This document shows, piece after piece, positions 36,052 through 45,185 of a DNA stretch of 64,000 nucleotides; the stretch's first letter is position 1; every line of letters begins with the position of its first letter. A program made the translations under genes and the position numbers. This DNA is from Rhizobium lentis (lineage in GTDB: Bacteria > Pseudomonadota > Alphaproteobacteria > Rhizobiales > Rhizobiaceae). The notes under the pieces are model-generated. The model saw only the letters and a list, made by a program, of their open reading frames with translations. It ran no database searches and was not told the origin of the DNA. The DNA lies in the NCBI RefSeq assembly GCF_017352135.1, contig NZ_CP071455.1, forward strand, positions 1 through 64,000, written 5' to 3'.

Positions 36052-36636
36052 TCAGATCACGAAATCAAACCGTCCGAACTTTCCGTCACTGGTTTGCTTC
36101 ATGTCGAGGAGCAGTGCCTCGTCAAACAGCCGGTCTCCGGCGTTTCTGGGCTCGCGGGGAAAATAGAGTTGAGTGGTAAGGACGCGTCCCCCTGGGCGCT
36201 GGACCTTGAAATGGAAATGACGCGTGCGGCCGGGATAAAGCGCGGGGACGATGGTGTTGAACCACCATCGTCCCTGGGTGTCGGTGAACTGGTGTCCGCG
36301 CAGACGGAAACCCACGCTGTCGTAGTCACCGTTTTCGTCAGCATGCCAGATCTCGACGAGGCTGCCGCCAAGCGGTCGGCAGCGGTTGTCGAGCACGAAC
36401 CCGGCGACGGTTATTCGCTCGCCCCCCGGTGCATCCGAATAGAGATCCCGATTGAGCGGCGAGTTTGGCCTGAAGAATGGGCCGGCTTCTCGCTCGGGGG
36501 TTGGTTGATCCCCATCGTCACACGCAAGGGTGAGCGGCAGTTCGGGAGCGGCCTGCGCAAACGCCTTCATTCTTGCTGCGTCGATGAGAGGCAACGTCAG
36601 AAAGGCCGTCAATAGCGAGCGTCTGGTGGAGGGCAA
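36052..36636 (-). CDS. exported intradiol ring-cleavage dioxygenase-like protein, 194 aa
   Basis: The protein belongs to the intradiol dioxygenase superfamily, which cleaves catechol-type rings with Fe(III). A signal peptide with twin Arg (STRRSLLTAFLTLPLIDA) covers about residues 1-30. Candidate iron ligands are Tyr in GDYDSVGF, Tyr in PALYPGRT and the two His of RHFHFKV. The TTG start at 36636 has AGGAG seven bases upstream. It is shorter than catechol 1,2-dioxygenases and lacks their dimer helices, as exported members do. It follows the aldo/keto reductase gene on the same strand. Confidence 0.88.
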   Translation of the reverse strand: MPSTRRSLLTAFLTLPLIDAARMKAFAQAAPELPLTLACDDGDQPTPEREAGPFFRPNSPLNRDLYSDAPGGERITVAGFVLDNRCRPLGGSLVEIWHADENGDYDSVGFRLRGHQFTDTQGRWWFNTIVPALYPGRTRHFHFKVQRPGGRVLTTQLYFPREPRNAGDRLFDEALLLDMKQTSDGKFGRFDFVI

Positions 36637-36672
36637 AGTCGATCTCCTGGCGATTTGTAAAATAGTCGCGCT

Positions 36673-37755
36673 TTACCGCAGGCGCTGCACCGCAGTCGCC
36701 TGCGCCTCCCGGATCAGGCCGGCATACATATTCTCTTTGCCTGGATACCACGGCATCGTGCCGATGGAGCCGAAGCCGGGAATGGTCTCCATATGTGCGA
36801 CCATGCGGGCACGCATGCGCTCGTCAGGAAGCGGTCCTGTCATCGCCTGGACATTATCACTCATGTGATCAGGGTTGGAGGTGCCGCAGAGTACGCTCGT
36901 GACGGCCGGGTGAGCCATGACCCATTTCAGGAAGAACTGGGCCCAGCTCGTCGCGCCGAACTCGACTGCGAAACCAGGCAGCGGATGTCCCTCAACCACC
37001 TTCATCAACCGTGCTTTTTCAAGCGGCAAATTGATCAGGACGCCGACGCCCTTGTCGGCCGCGGCCGGGAGAAGACGGCGCTCGGCGTCACGGTTGAAGA
37101 TCGAGTAGTTCGTCTGGATGAAATCGACATCGTCGCGCTGGACGATCGCCAGCAACTGGTCCTGCGCCGCCGATTCGTGATGCGTCACGCCGACATGGCG
37201 TATGAGACCTTCCTTCTTCCAGGCTTTCATCAGTGGAATGACGACCGGCGCATTGGTGATGCTGTGGCATTGCATGAGATTGATCGTGGCGCGCCATGTC
37301 CGCATGCGCGATTGCCGAAAGCTTTCAACGGCGTGACTTTCGTCTCCAAGATACTCTCCTGTCGACCAGACCTTGTTGGCGAGAAACATCTCATCGGATC
37401 TTGCAAACTCGCCCATGAACTGCCCGACGCTGACTTCGGCCGAGCCATAGAGAGGCGATGTGTCGACCACGCGACCGCCTGCAGCGACGTATCGCTCGAA
37501 GACCTGACGGAGAGCGTCGCGGCGATCACCGGGCCTGAGGTCAAAGGTGAGGAATGTGCCGAGACCCAAGGCTGTAACCTTTTCGCCGGTACGCGGCAAG
37601 CTGCGGGCCAGCACATCCGGGTTTGGTCCAGTGACTGGCGACGCCACATTCTTGTCCTGGATTTGCGCCGTAGCGTTGGTGGCCAGTGCCAGCCCTGTCG
37701 CCGCCGCCCCCATAGTGCCGAGGAAGCCGCGTCTGTTGATCTTTGAGTGGTCCAT
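36673..37755 (-). CDS. exported aldo/keto reductase, 360 aa
   Basis: The enzyme has a Tat-type signal (INRRGFLGTMGAAATGLALA) ahead of an AKR barrel. VVDTSPLYGSAE carries the catalytic Asp and Tyr, and NLMQCHS the catalytic His region. SVLCGTSNPDHM near the C terminus is the cofactor loop. GGAGAGATCTC precedes the ATG. It is in line with the MBL-fold gene upstream and the dioxygenase downstream; all three carry export signals, so they may act as a periplasmic oxidation/reduction set. The exported AKR must fold with its cofactor before transport. Confidence 0.9.
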   Translation of the reverse strand: MDHSKINRRGFLGTMGAAATGLALATNATAQIQDKNVASPVTGPNPDVLARSLPRTGEKVTALGLGTFLTFDLRPGDRRDALRQVFERYVAAGGRVVDTSPLYGSAEVSVGQFMGEFARSDEMFLANKVWSTGEYLGDESHAVESFRQSRMRTWRATINLMQCHSITNAPVVIPLMKAWKKEGLIRHVGVTHHESAAQDQLLAIVQRDDVDFIQTNYSIFNRDAERRLLPAAADKGVGVLINLPLEKARLMKVVEGHPLPGFAVEFGATSWAQFFLKWVMAHPAVTSVLCGTSNPDHMSDNVQAMTGPLPDERMRARMVAHMETIPGFGSIGTMPWYPGKENMYAGLIREAQATAVQRLR

Positions 37756-37779
37756 GAGATCTCTCCGTTTCGCTAACCG

Positions 37780-38772
37780 TCAGAACTGCCAATTAGCGGG
37801 TACCCAGGCATAGCCACCGTCGGTCTTCAGCATCCGCCCAAGACCAGGGAATGGATAGTGGAAACCAAGCACGGGCATGCGCTCGGCGGCCGCCCTATCG
37901 AAAATGCGACGACGGGAAGAAAGAGCCGTCTCCTTGTCGCGGTCGGGTCCCGGCAGCCAGGGATTGTCGACGTTGACGACAGGGTGGTAGGCAAGGTCTG
38001 CCGTCAGCAGCAACTGGTCGCTCCGGGAATGGACGAGGAAGGTCGCCATGCCTGGCGTGTGACCCGATGCGACGATCGTCGTCAGACCCGGCACGATGTC
38101 GGCGCCGGCTTCATAAAGCTCGACGTCGTTCATGACCGGCGCCAGGCTGTTCTTGATGTTTGCCGCGAAGCGCAGACGGAATTCCTCCGGCACAGGCATG
38201 TAGGAGAGATCCGGATCGGTGCGGACGAAGAAGTCCCAGTCGGCCTTCGGGACGAAGACAGTGGCGCGGGGAAAGGCCTTGCCGCCGTCCGCGGTCCTTA
38301 AGTTGCCGACATGGTCGGGGTGGGTGTGCGAGACGACGATCGCGTCGATCTCGGCAGGATCAAGACCGATTGCCGCGAGGTTATCGAAGATGCGGCCACC
38401 GTTCGGGCCCATGGTCTTGCCGGCGCCAGCCTCGATCAGAATCCGCTGGCCACCGGTCTCGATCAGCAGCGTGTTGAGGTTGAGCGTCATGTGGTCGGTC
38501 GGCAGAAATGCCTGCCGCAGGACCTCTTGAAGCTCGGCTTCCGGCGCGTCGCTTGCATAAACGCGGGGCGGGCCACCAATCACGCCGTCGCTCAACACAG
38601 TCGCGCTGATTTCGCCGACGCGGAAGCGGTAGTGACCGGCATTGCCCGTCACCGGGGACGCGGCCTGGGCGTTGGCGCTGCCGGAGCCACCCAGGCTTGG
38701 GATGAGCACGCTTGATACGCCTGCGACAGCGGACAGCATGATCGCGCGTCTGTTGAGAGTGAAGGCATTCAT
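37780..38772 (-). CDS. exported MBL-fold metallohydrolase, 330 aa
   Basis: This is a metallo-beta-lactamase fold enzyme. The zinc motif HTHPDH is at 149-154, a further ligand in SGHTPG and another in GFHYPF near the C terminus. An N-terminal Tat-like signal (LNRRAIMLSAVAGVSSVLIP) directs export. GAAGGGAAG precedes the ATG. It is first of three exported-enzyme genes on the minus strand and is divergent from a LysR gene, its likely regulator. The substrate is unknown; lactonase- or alkylsulfatase-like activity cannot be told apart. Confidence 0.9.
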   Translation of the reverse strand: MNAFTLNRRAIMLSAVAGVSSVLIPSLGGSGSANAQAASPVTGNAGHYRFRVGEISATVLSDGVIGGPPRVYASDAPEAELQEVLRQAFLPTDHMTLNLNTLLIETGGQRILIEAGAGKTMGPNGGRIFDNLAAIGLDPAEIDAIVVSHTHPDHVGNLRTADGGKAFPRATVFVPKADWDFFVRTDPDLSYMPVPEEFRLRFAANIKNSLAPVMNDVELYEAGADIVPGLTTIVASGHTPGMATFLVHSRSDQLLLTADLAYHPVVNVDNPWLPGPDRDKETALSSRRRIFDRAAAERMPVLGFHYPFPGLGRMLKTDGGYAWVPANWQF

Positions 38773-38938
38773 CGGTCTTCCCTTCTAAGTTGGGCACTCT
38801 TCATTGGCTTGGCTGGTCGAACTGGCCGCTAAAGGAGGCGGATCGAGCACGGCGATAAACTCTGAGCTCATCATGACATGGGTCGATTGGTCTGATAACC
38901 TGCGCTAAGTTTATCACGTTGGTTAGAAATACTTCTCA

Positions 38939-39859
38939 ATGGATCCAATTCGCTTAGACAGCTTCGATGTCTTCGTGGCCATCGTACGTTGTGGCGGTTT
39001 CCGTGCAGCAGCACTCGAGCGAGGCGTATCTTCATCTGCCTTGAGCCAAACGATGAATGCTCTGGAAGAGGCTCTTGGTATCCGGCTCCTCAATCGAACG
39101 ACGAGGAGCGTGTTTCCGACAGAGGCTGGCCAGCGCCTTCTTGAACGTCTGGCACCTGCATTGAGCGACATCAGGCTCGCCATCGCAGAGGTCGATGAAT
39201 TGCGCGATAGCCCATCCGGAACCCTCAGGATCAACGCACCGGCACCGGCCGTCGATCATGTCCTCTGCCCGATGATATTCGACTTTATGGATACCTATCG
39301 CGAGGTGAAGATCGAGATCATCAGCGATGCGGCCGTCATCGATATCGTGGAACAGGGTTTCGATGCCGGCGTCAGGTTCGGCAAGCAGCTGGCCCAAGAC
39401 ATGATCGCGCTGCCGATTGGACCCGCGCTTCGCTATGCAATCGTCGCTTCGCCTGACTATATCAAGAGATGCGGTCAACCGCTGACGCCGCACGAACTCG
39501 TTGGTCACGACTGTATAAAGCGTCGTTTCCCTGGTGGCACGCTTGTCACCTGGCGGTTCGCCGAAGGAAGCGAGGAAATCGAGGTCACCCCCACGGGCCG
39601 TTTGACCGTCAGTTCCGCGCACAATGAACTGCAAGCTGCACTGGCGGGCAGAGGAATCGCCCATGTCTTCGATGACTACGCCGAGCCGCATGTCCAAACC
39701 GGCCGGCTGGTGGAGCTTCTCTCCGACTGGAGCCCCACCTTGCCACACTGGTTTTTATACTACCCCAGTCGCCGCCTCCCGAGCGCCGCCATGCGGGCGT
39801 TCCTTGATTACATGAGGAGCTACGACTGGAAGGCGAAGAATGCCTTCGACGCGCGGTGA
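38939..39859 (+). CDS. LysR-family regulator, 306 aa
   Basis: The winged-helix domain lies at residues of about 5-64 (LDSFDVFVAIVRCGGFRAAA; LEEALGIRLLNRTTRSVFPT), followed by a periplasmic-binding-like effector domain. The ATG has no clear ribosome site. It is divergent from the MBL-fold gene with 166 bases between, the usual LysR layout, so it probably controls the exported MBL/AKR/dioxygenase unit. Two related LysR genes follow at 41884 and 44030. Confidence 0.93.
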   Translation: MDPIRLDSFDVFVAIVRCGGFRAAALERGVSSSALSQTMNALEEALGIRLLNRTTRSVFPTEAGQRLLERLAPALSDIRLAIAEVDELRDSPSGTLRINAPAPAVDHVLCPMIFDFMDTYREVKIEIISDAAVIDIVEQGFDAGVRFGKQLAQDMIALPIGPALRYAIVASPDYIKRCGQPLTPHELVGHDCIKRRFPGGTLVTWRFAEGSEEIEVTPTGRLTVSSAHNELQAALAGRGIAHVFDDYAEPHVQTGRLVELLSDWSPTLPHWFLYYPSRRLPSAAMRAFLDYMRSYDWKAKNAFDAR

Positions 39860-39898
39860 TTTGGCCAGCAGCTTGGTAGAAGCAGATCGGCGCTCCTT

Positions 39899-40230
39899 CT
39901 AAATCCGGCGTTGTTCGGCGGCATCGAACTTCCTACGCGAGGCTTCGATATTTTGCCATGTGTCGCGCGTCCGATCGGTGAATCCCGCAAGCGGCTTCAG
40001 CATCGATTTTCCGCGATCGGTCAGCTCATACTGCGTGGTGGCAGTTCGGTGTAATAGTGCCGTGCTACTAGCCCGTCCCCCTCAAGATCGCGAAGAGTAA
40101 GGGTCAGCATACGCTGCGAGATATCGGGAACGCCGCGTCGAAGGGCGCCGAACCGCATCGGTGCATCGGGAAGCAGGCCGGGGAGTTCGCGCCTTCGTTC
40201 GTGACCCCTATAGCGAAAGGGCCAAGCCAC
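39899..40230 (-). pseudogene. broken HxlR-family regulator
   Basis: MRFGALRRGVPDISQRMLTL and DGLVARHYYTELPPR are the core of an HxlR winged helix. The frame then breaks at about 40025 (CCACCACGCAGTATGAG), while the next frame continues YELTDRGKSMLKPLAGFTDR to a stop at 39899, as expected for the family C terminus. The N-terminal part with the CPV and DKW motifs is missing or garbled. It is probably a frameshifted and 5'-truncated gene. Confidence 0.75.
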
Positions 40231-40411
40231 TCGTCGCGGACGGCATCAGATCAGAAATTGATAGCTCACGGCGGCCCCCGCCTTGAACATGGAACGACGA
40301 TTGAAGAGCATGGTTTTCTTCCTCCAGATAGCTCAGCTTCGCTTTGGTCATGGCCGAAGGACAGAAGCTCGGCGCGGTCGAACCTCATTCAGAGAGCTGG
40401 CCTCCGGTGAC

Positions 40412-40906
40412 TCATTTGACCCGCTGCCATTCAATCCTGATTTCAGTACCTTCCGGTCTGCGGAATTGTTCGGTCATGCGGTCGCCTTCAACGACCAGTC
40501 GCAAATCCTCACGTGTTCGTACGCTGCCGACCCAGTTCGGGAACGTAGACCCTTCGACACGATTGCCGCTGAATTCTCCTTTCTCATCAACGGTGTAGGT
40601 TCCGAAAAATCCGATGCTGCGTGACATGGCCATGCGATTTTCATCATCCGTCCCCTCGCCGCGAGCGTTGGATGCAAACCGTGGGATGCCGGCGTCGGTC
40701 AGCACTTCCACGAAGTGCATGTCGGGGGTGAAGACGAGAAGACCGTGGGGCTTTTGTCCATAGGCAGAGATATTTTTGCCGCCGGGATTGATCGTCGCCG
40801 ACATCATCCGCCAGGTGCCTACGACTTGGTTTTCTGCGGCTGTCTGCGCGAAGGCAGAAGACGAGACGCTGAGGGCGAGAGCCAATATTATTGATCGAAT
40901 GGACAT
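40412..40906 (-). CDS. exported lipocalin-like domain protein, 164 aa
   Basis: A Sec signal peptide (about 1-20; IILALALSVSSSAFA) precedes a small beta-barrel domain of the lipocalin-like type (VVGTWRMMSATINPGGKNIS; YGQKPHGLLVFTPDMHFVEV). GGAGACAAC precedes the ATG. It follows the SDR gene on the same strand, 49 bases away. The domain probably binds a small hydrophobic ligand. A divergent LysR gene upstream of the SDR is the likely regulator. Confidence 0.85.
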   Translation of the reverse strand: MSIRSIILALALSVSSSAFAQTAAENQVVGTWRMMSATINPGGKNISAYGQKPHGLLVFTPDMHFVEVLTDAGIPRFASNARGEGTDDENRMAMSRSIGFFGTYTVDEKGEFSGNRVEGSTFPNWVGSVRTREDLRLVVEGDRMTEQFRRPEGTEIRIEWQRVK

Positions 40907-40955
40907 GTTGTCTCCTTCCTGCATGAGGTCCGTGTTTGCAGATCGCTGTTGCGGT

Positions 40956-41789
40956 TCACAGATCCTGCCTGTCGGCGGAATTCGCCACTCCCCGCTGCGC
41001 CTCAAGGGCAGACAGGCGTGCGGAAAGCGCCTGTGAGATGGAGGAATAGGCCGTGCTACCCAGCGCCAGCCGCAATGGCGGCGTCCTGCTCTCGGCGGCT
41101 GATATGATTGCTGCCACGGTGCGCGCGGCATCCCCCTTGATCTCGAAGCTGCCGTCGGTGATCGGCCGGCGAACGGCCCCGGCAGGGGTTTCGTCGTAGG
41201 CATCCATCGGCTTCGCGCGGACGAGATTGGCTCCGAAGTTGGTGCCGGTCGGTCCCGGCTCGGCAATGATGAAGTCGATGCCGAAAGGAGCCACCTCCTG
41301 TGCCACGGCTTCGACAAAGCCCTCGATACCCCACTTGGTTGCGTGATAGAGGCTGAAGCCTGGATAGGCGATCTGCCCACCCTCGGAGGAAACCTGGACG
41401 ATTCGCCCGCCGCCTTGTTTTCGAAGAAGGGGCAGCGCGGCACGGATGAGATGGATGGATCCCGCAAGGTTGGTGGCGATCTGCCGGTCGATCTCTTCAG
41501 TCGTGAGCTCTTCCGCAGCACCGAACAGGCCATAGCCCGCGTTGCTGACGATTACCTCTATCCGCTCGTGCCGTTGGAATGCGTCTCTGACGGCCGAGGC
41601 AATGCGCTCCGGCTCGACCAGATCGAGCTGAACGATATCCAGGCGTTCGCGGTATTCCTGCGCAAGTTTCGTCAGCGCCCCCGCGCGGCGAATCGCTGCG
41701 ACCACGTTGTGTCCCTGCGTGAGCAGCTGTTGCGTCATCTCGAGACCGAGCCCCGAGGAAGCGCCGGTGATAAACCATGTCTTTGGCAT
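40956..41789 (-). CDS. SDR-family oxidoreductase, 277 aa
   Basis: This is a classical SDR with TGASSGLG near the N terminus, VSNAGYGLFG, the catalytic Ser in VQVSSEGGQ and YHATK. AGGAG precedes the ATG at 41789. The length and the C-terminal extension fit the group that acts on ketones or aldehydes with larger substrates. It is divergent from the LysR gene at 41884 and followed by the lipocalin-like gene. Confidence 0.93.
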   Translation of the reverse strand: MPKTWFITGASSGLGLEMTQQLLTQGHNVVAAIRRAGALTKLAQEYRERLDIVQLDLVEPERIASAVRDAFQRHERIEVIVSNAGYGLFGAAEELTTEEIDRQIATNLAGSIHLIRAALPLLRKQGGGRIVQVSSEGGQIAYPGFSLYHATKWGIEGFVEAVAQEVAPFGIDFIIAEPGPTGTNFGANLVRAKPMDAYDETPAGAVRRPITDGSFEIKGDAARTVAAIISAAESRTPPLRLALGSTAYSSISQALSARLSALEAQRGVANSADRQDL

Positions 41790-41883
41790 GTGAACTCCTG
41801 ATCTGTTCATTTGCAATGTAAAACAGCCATATTGGTGATATAAGATCTTCAATTTGAGATGCCGTGGTGAGGTTGATTCACGA

Positions 41884-42783
41884 ATGATGCGTCCCAGTCT
41901 GAATGATCTCGCCGCCTTTGCGGCGGTGGCCAGTCACCAGAGCTTTCACAGAGCTGCCGACGTCATGGGCGTTTCGCGCTCGGCTCTCAGCCACGCAATC
42001 ATCGGATTGGAGGCAAAACTGGACGTGCGGCTCTTTAACCGGACGACCCGCAGCGTGTCGCTGACCCAGGCCGGCGCTCGCCTGCTTGCGCGCCTCGATC
42101 CGGTTCTTCAGGATCTTGATCAGGCGCTCGATACCTTGTCGGAGGAGCGCGGCACGCCGAGCGGCACACTGCGGATCAATGCAAACAAGAGCGGCGCCCG
42201 CATTCTCCTCGAAGAGGTCGTGCCGCGCTTTATGGATCTCTATCCCGACGTCGAGCTGGATCTTGTTTCGGAAGGTCGACTCGTCGATATCGTGGAACAG
42301 GGATTCGATGCTGGAATACGCTTGCTGGAAACCGTCCCGAAAGACATGGTCGCGGTGAAGTTCGGCGGCGACGTGCGTTTCATTGCCGTGGCAGCGCCGT
42401 CCTATCTCGAGAGCAGAGCAAGACCGGATACGCCCGACGACCTTTTTACGCATTGCTGCATCCGCCAACGTCTGCCTAGCGGAAAGCGTTATCGCTGGGA
42501 GTTCTCAAAGCGCGGCGCCGAAGTCGCAATCGACGCACCGGGCAATCTCACCCTCGACGACAATGATCTTCTCGTGCAGGCGGCCGCGGACGGCCGTGGC
42601 ATTGCTTATGTGCCGGAATATTTCGCACGGCCGTTTCTGGCGTCCGGTCAACTCGCGACCGTGCTCGATGATTGGTGTCCGCCGACGCCTGGTCTGGCGC
42701 TCTATTACCCGCGCAGCCGGCACGTGCCGTCCCCGTTACGGGCCTTCATCGACCTCCTGCGAGAGGTGGACAGGGCACGATGA
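41884..42783 (+). CDS. LysR-family regulator, 299 aa
   Basis: The N-terminal HTH (LNDLAAFAAVASHQSFHRAA; LEAKLDVRLFNRTTRSVSLT) and effector domain are complete. Two ATGs stand together at 41884 and 41887; the ribosome site is weak. It is divergent from the SDR gene with under 100 bases between, so it probably regulates the SDR/lipocalin-like pair. It is similar in its HTH region to the LysR genes at 38939 and 44030, all sharing RTTRSV. Confidence 0.93.
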   Translation: MMRPSLNDLAAFAAVASHQSFHRAADVMGVSRSALSHAIIGLEAKLDVRLFNRTTRSVSLTQAGARLLARLDPVLQDLDQALDTLSEERGTPSGTLRINANKSGARILLEEVVPRFMDLYPDVELDLVSEGRLVDIVEQGFDAGIRLLETVPKDMVAVKFGGDVRFIAVAAPSYLESRARPDTPDDLFTHCCIRQRLPSGKRYRWEFSKRGAEVAIDAPGNLTLDDNDLLVQAAADGRGIAYVPEYFARPFLASGQLATVLDDWCPPTPGLALYYPRSRHVPSPLRAFIDLLREVDRAR

Positions 42784-42887
42784 CGGGGCGACGCTGCGTG
42801 GCGTCCGGACCTGTCAGAGGATTCAGGAGGACCTGCGGCACCCATCGCTTTGAACCGTTTCCGCACCGCGGATGCTCGCCCAATGTG

Positions 42888-43217
42888 TCAAGGCGTCGCT
42901 GGCTTGCGGCGCAAGATCATGCCGCCATGGTGCAGTGTGTTCGCATCGACGAAATCGCCGTCGGCGGTGAAGCCGGTGTCGTCCCAGTACTCGATATGCG
43001 TCCCGTCGACTTCGTAGCGGCCTTCATAGGCACGCTCGCGCTGACCGCGGGCCTCGACATAACGCCCGCTCGGCAGAAGTTCATGGCGAACACGGTTGTC
43101 GTCGGTGACCCACATGCCAACGTAAGGATGGTTCGGCTGCAAATTGGTCTCCTGTGCTTCTGCGGGTTGGATCGAAAGGGTGGCCGCGGTGATGAGTGCT
43201 GCAAACGGCTGTCGCAT
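42888..43217 (-). CDS. exported Atu4866-domain protein, 109 aa
   Basis: A signal peptide (MRQPFAALITAATLSIQPAE) precedes a domain like Agrobacterium Atu4866: VGMWVTDDNRVRHELLPSGR, then YEVDGTHIEYWDDTGFTADG. This is a small beta-structured protein of unknown function. GGAG lies eight bases before the ATG at 43217. It follows the SnoaL-like gene on the same strand. The pairing with SDR, lipocalin-like and SnoaL-like genes under LysR control recurs in other proteobacteria. Confidence 0.85.
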   Translation of the reverse strand: MRQPFAALITAATLSIQPAEAQETNLQPNHPYVGMWVTDDNRVRHELLPSGRYVEARGQRERAYEGRYEVDGTHIEYWDDTGFTADGDFVDANTLHHGGMILRRKPATP

Positions 43218-43300
43218 GGTCGGGGCTCCTCTAAGCGTTGCTATTCTCGGTTTGGAGGCGATAGCGCATGGGTGCGCGGTGCCAAAACCGCGGCCGTCGG

Positions 43301-43855
43301 TCATTGAGCGCGCGGAGCGTTGTTGTCGACAACCTGCTGATAGGCAACGAGGTCCAGGAAGGCTTCCGCATTGACGACGAGGCCGTCCTTCATCTTGAAT
43401 ATCCAGACAAACTGGTTGCGATAGGGCGCGCCCGACGTTGTGGTCGCGGTTCCGTCAAAACGAATGATGATCGTGTCGCCATCGGCAAAGATGTTGTGCA
43501 CCTCCGGCATGATCGCCGTCGCGAGACGGCTGGTCAGAGGACGCGATGCCCGTTCGATAAAGTCCTTCTGGTTGCGATAGGTGCCGGCGACCGGCCCGGA
43601 GCCATGGATCGTCCAGACGACGTCGGGAGCGAGTAGTTCCGCGAAGACGTAGGTACCACCACGCCATTTTTCGAAGGCGGCTTCGACGATAGCCCTGTTC
43701 CGCTGCTCGATCGCGGAACTGTCAGGGGCCTGCGCCTGCGTTGCCGCGGTGGTGGCAATGGCTGCACCCGGCAGGGCGAGCGACAGCAATGCCAGTGTGA
43801 TCAGAGTTGTCCGGCTTACGCCTGCGATCCACTGGCGTGTCGGAAGAATGGTCAT
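43301..43855 (-). CDS. exported SnoaL/NTF2-like protein, 184 aa
   Basis: A signal peptide (about 1-40; LITLALLSLALPGAAIA) precedes an NTF2-like cone fold (RAIVEAAFEKWRGGTYVFAE; DVVWTIHGSGPVAGTYRNQK; FVWIFKMKDGLVVNAEAFLD). AGGA stands eight bases before the ATG. NTF2-like proteins include isomerases, dehydratases and ligand carriers, and no catalytic set can be assigned. It is divergent from LysR at 44030 and followed by the Atu4866-domain gene. Confidence 0.87.
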   Translation of the reverse strand: MTILPTRQWIAGVSRTTLITLALLSLALPGAAIATTAATQAQAPDSSAIEQRNRAIVEAAFEKWRGGTYVFAELLAPDVVWTIHGSGPVAGTYRNQKDFIERASRPLTSRLATAIMPEVHNIFADGDTIIIRFDGTATTTSGAPYRNQFVWIFKMKDGLVVNAEAFLDLVAYQQVVDNNAPRAQ

Positions 43856-44029
43856 GGTATCAGTCCTTTCCTGTTGCTGAGAGCTTGCTAAGACCCCTCG
43901 ATCAGCAATGAAGCTGCGTGCGCCGTCGACAGGCCTCGCGTCGTTTGAACGGTCAGTCGCAGCGTAGGCGTATCGATAAGGCCGAACAACTTGCCCAATA
44001 ATGACCACTCTGGTAAATAGATCTAACCA

Positions 44030-44920
44030 ATGGCGATCGACCTGAATGGCATTTCTGTTTTTCTGGCAGTCGCCGAAGCGCGGAGCTTTCGCGTGGCCGG
44101 GGAGAATTTGGGCGTCACACGGCCAGCGGTCAGCCAGGCCATCCGCCGTCTGGAGGACCGGCTGGGCGTCGCGCTCGTGCGCCGCACGACGCGCAGTGTC
44201 AGTCTCACAGAGGCCGGTGAACAACTGTATCAGAGGGTGGCGCCGGCTATTTCGGAAGTCGGACTGGCGCTCGACGCGGCCGCGGACCGCGACAGCGCAC
44301 CGGGCGGACTGTTGAGGCTGGCGGTGTCATCTATCGCCGAGCAGTTTATCTCCGGGCCGCTTCTGGCCCGCTTCGCGGACACCTTTCCCACTATTCAGAT
44401 CGACGTGACCGTCACGGACGAGGAATTCGACATTGTTGCGGAAGGCTATGATGCGGGGGTACGTTTGGGCGAAGTCATTGATCAGGATATGATTGCCGTT
44501 CCGGTGTCGGGCGAGCAGCGCCAGGGCGCCTTCGCTGCGCCGTCCTACATTGAACGTTTCGGCAAGCCCGAACATCCTTCAGAGCTCTCGTCGCATCGTT
44601 GTATCGGCTGGCGTCCAGCGCCACACAGCGCACCTTATCGTTGGGAATTCGGCCAGCATGGCCGCGAGTTCGACGTGGCTGTCGACCCCCAGATCACCAC
44701 CAACGACATGTGGCTTATGATCCGCACAGCCTGTGCCGGCGGCGGGATCACCTTCGGGATGGAGGACACCTTCAAACCCTATGTCGAATCTGGTCAGTTG
44801 GCTCCTCTCCTTCAGGAGTATTGCCCTCCCTTTGCCGGCTTCTTTCTTTATTATCCCAGCCGGCGCAATCTGCCTCCGAAGCTTCGGGCACTGGTCGACC
44901 ATGTCAGACGGTGGCGATAG
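44030..44920 (+). CDS. LysR-family regulator, 296 aa
   Basis: The HTH (LNGISVFLAVAEARSFRVAG; LEDRLGVALVRRTTRSVSLT) and effector domain are intact, and the length is normal. The ATG has no clear ribosome site. It is divergent from the SnoaL-like gene with 174 bases between and is the third LysR gene in this arrangement in about 6 kb. It probably regulates the SnoaL-like/Atu4866 pair. Confidence 0.93.
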   Translation: MAIDLNGISVFLAVAEARSFRVAGENLGVTRPAVSQAIRRLEDRLGVALVRRTTRSVSLTEAGEQLYQRVAPAISEVGLALDAAADRDSAPGGLLRLAVSSIAEQFISGPLLARFADTFPTIQIDVTVTDEEFDIVAEGYDAGVRLGEVIDQDMIAVPVSGEQRQGAFAAPSYIERFGKPEHPSELSSHRCIGWRPAPHSAPYRWEFGQHGREFDVAVDPQITTNDMWLMIRTACAGGGITFGMEDTFKPYVESGQLAPLLQEYCPPFAGFFLYYPSRRNLPPKLRALVDHVRRWR

Positions 44921-45109
44921 CATGGGCCCACGAGATCGGCGTCGTGACAGGCAATGTCAGGCTGGGCCGGGTCGACGCGGATCCTGCGGGCCAAGCCTAC
45001 CTTTAAGCCATGGCCGCATCGTGGATGCTCGCTGGATTGCCCGCCCGATCGCGTTGCTTTCGTCGAAGACGCCGTTCGGGTGGAAACCACATTGCCGCGG
45101 CAGTCCGGC

Positions 45110-45123
45110 TTGACTTTAGTCAA
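45110..45123. promoter_or_regulatory. FNR/FixK-like box
   Basis: TTGACTTTAGTCAA has the perfect TTGAC-N4-GTCAA symmetry of rhizobial FNR/FixK/FnrN sites. It is centred 70 bases before the start codon of the universal stress protein gene, a position that fits activation. Confidence 0.65.
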
Positions 45124-45185
45124 AGCAGGCGCTGTCGATAGCGCTATGATGACGAAAATGGCTCGCCTTCGAGGATATAGGCTCA

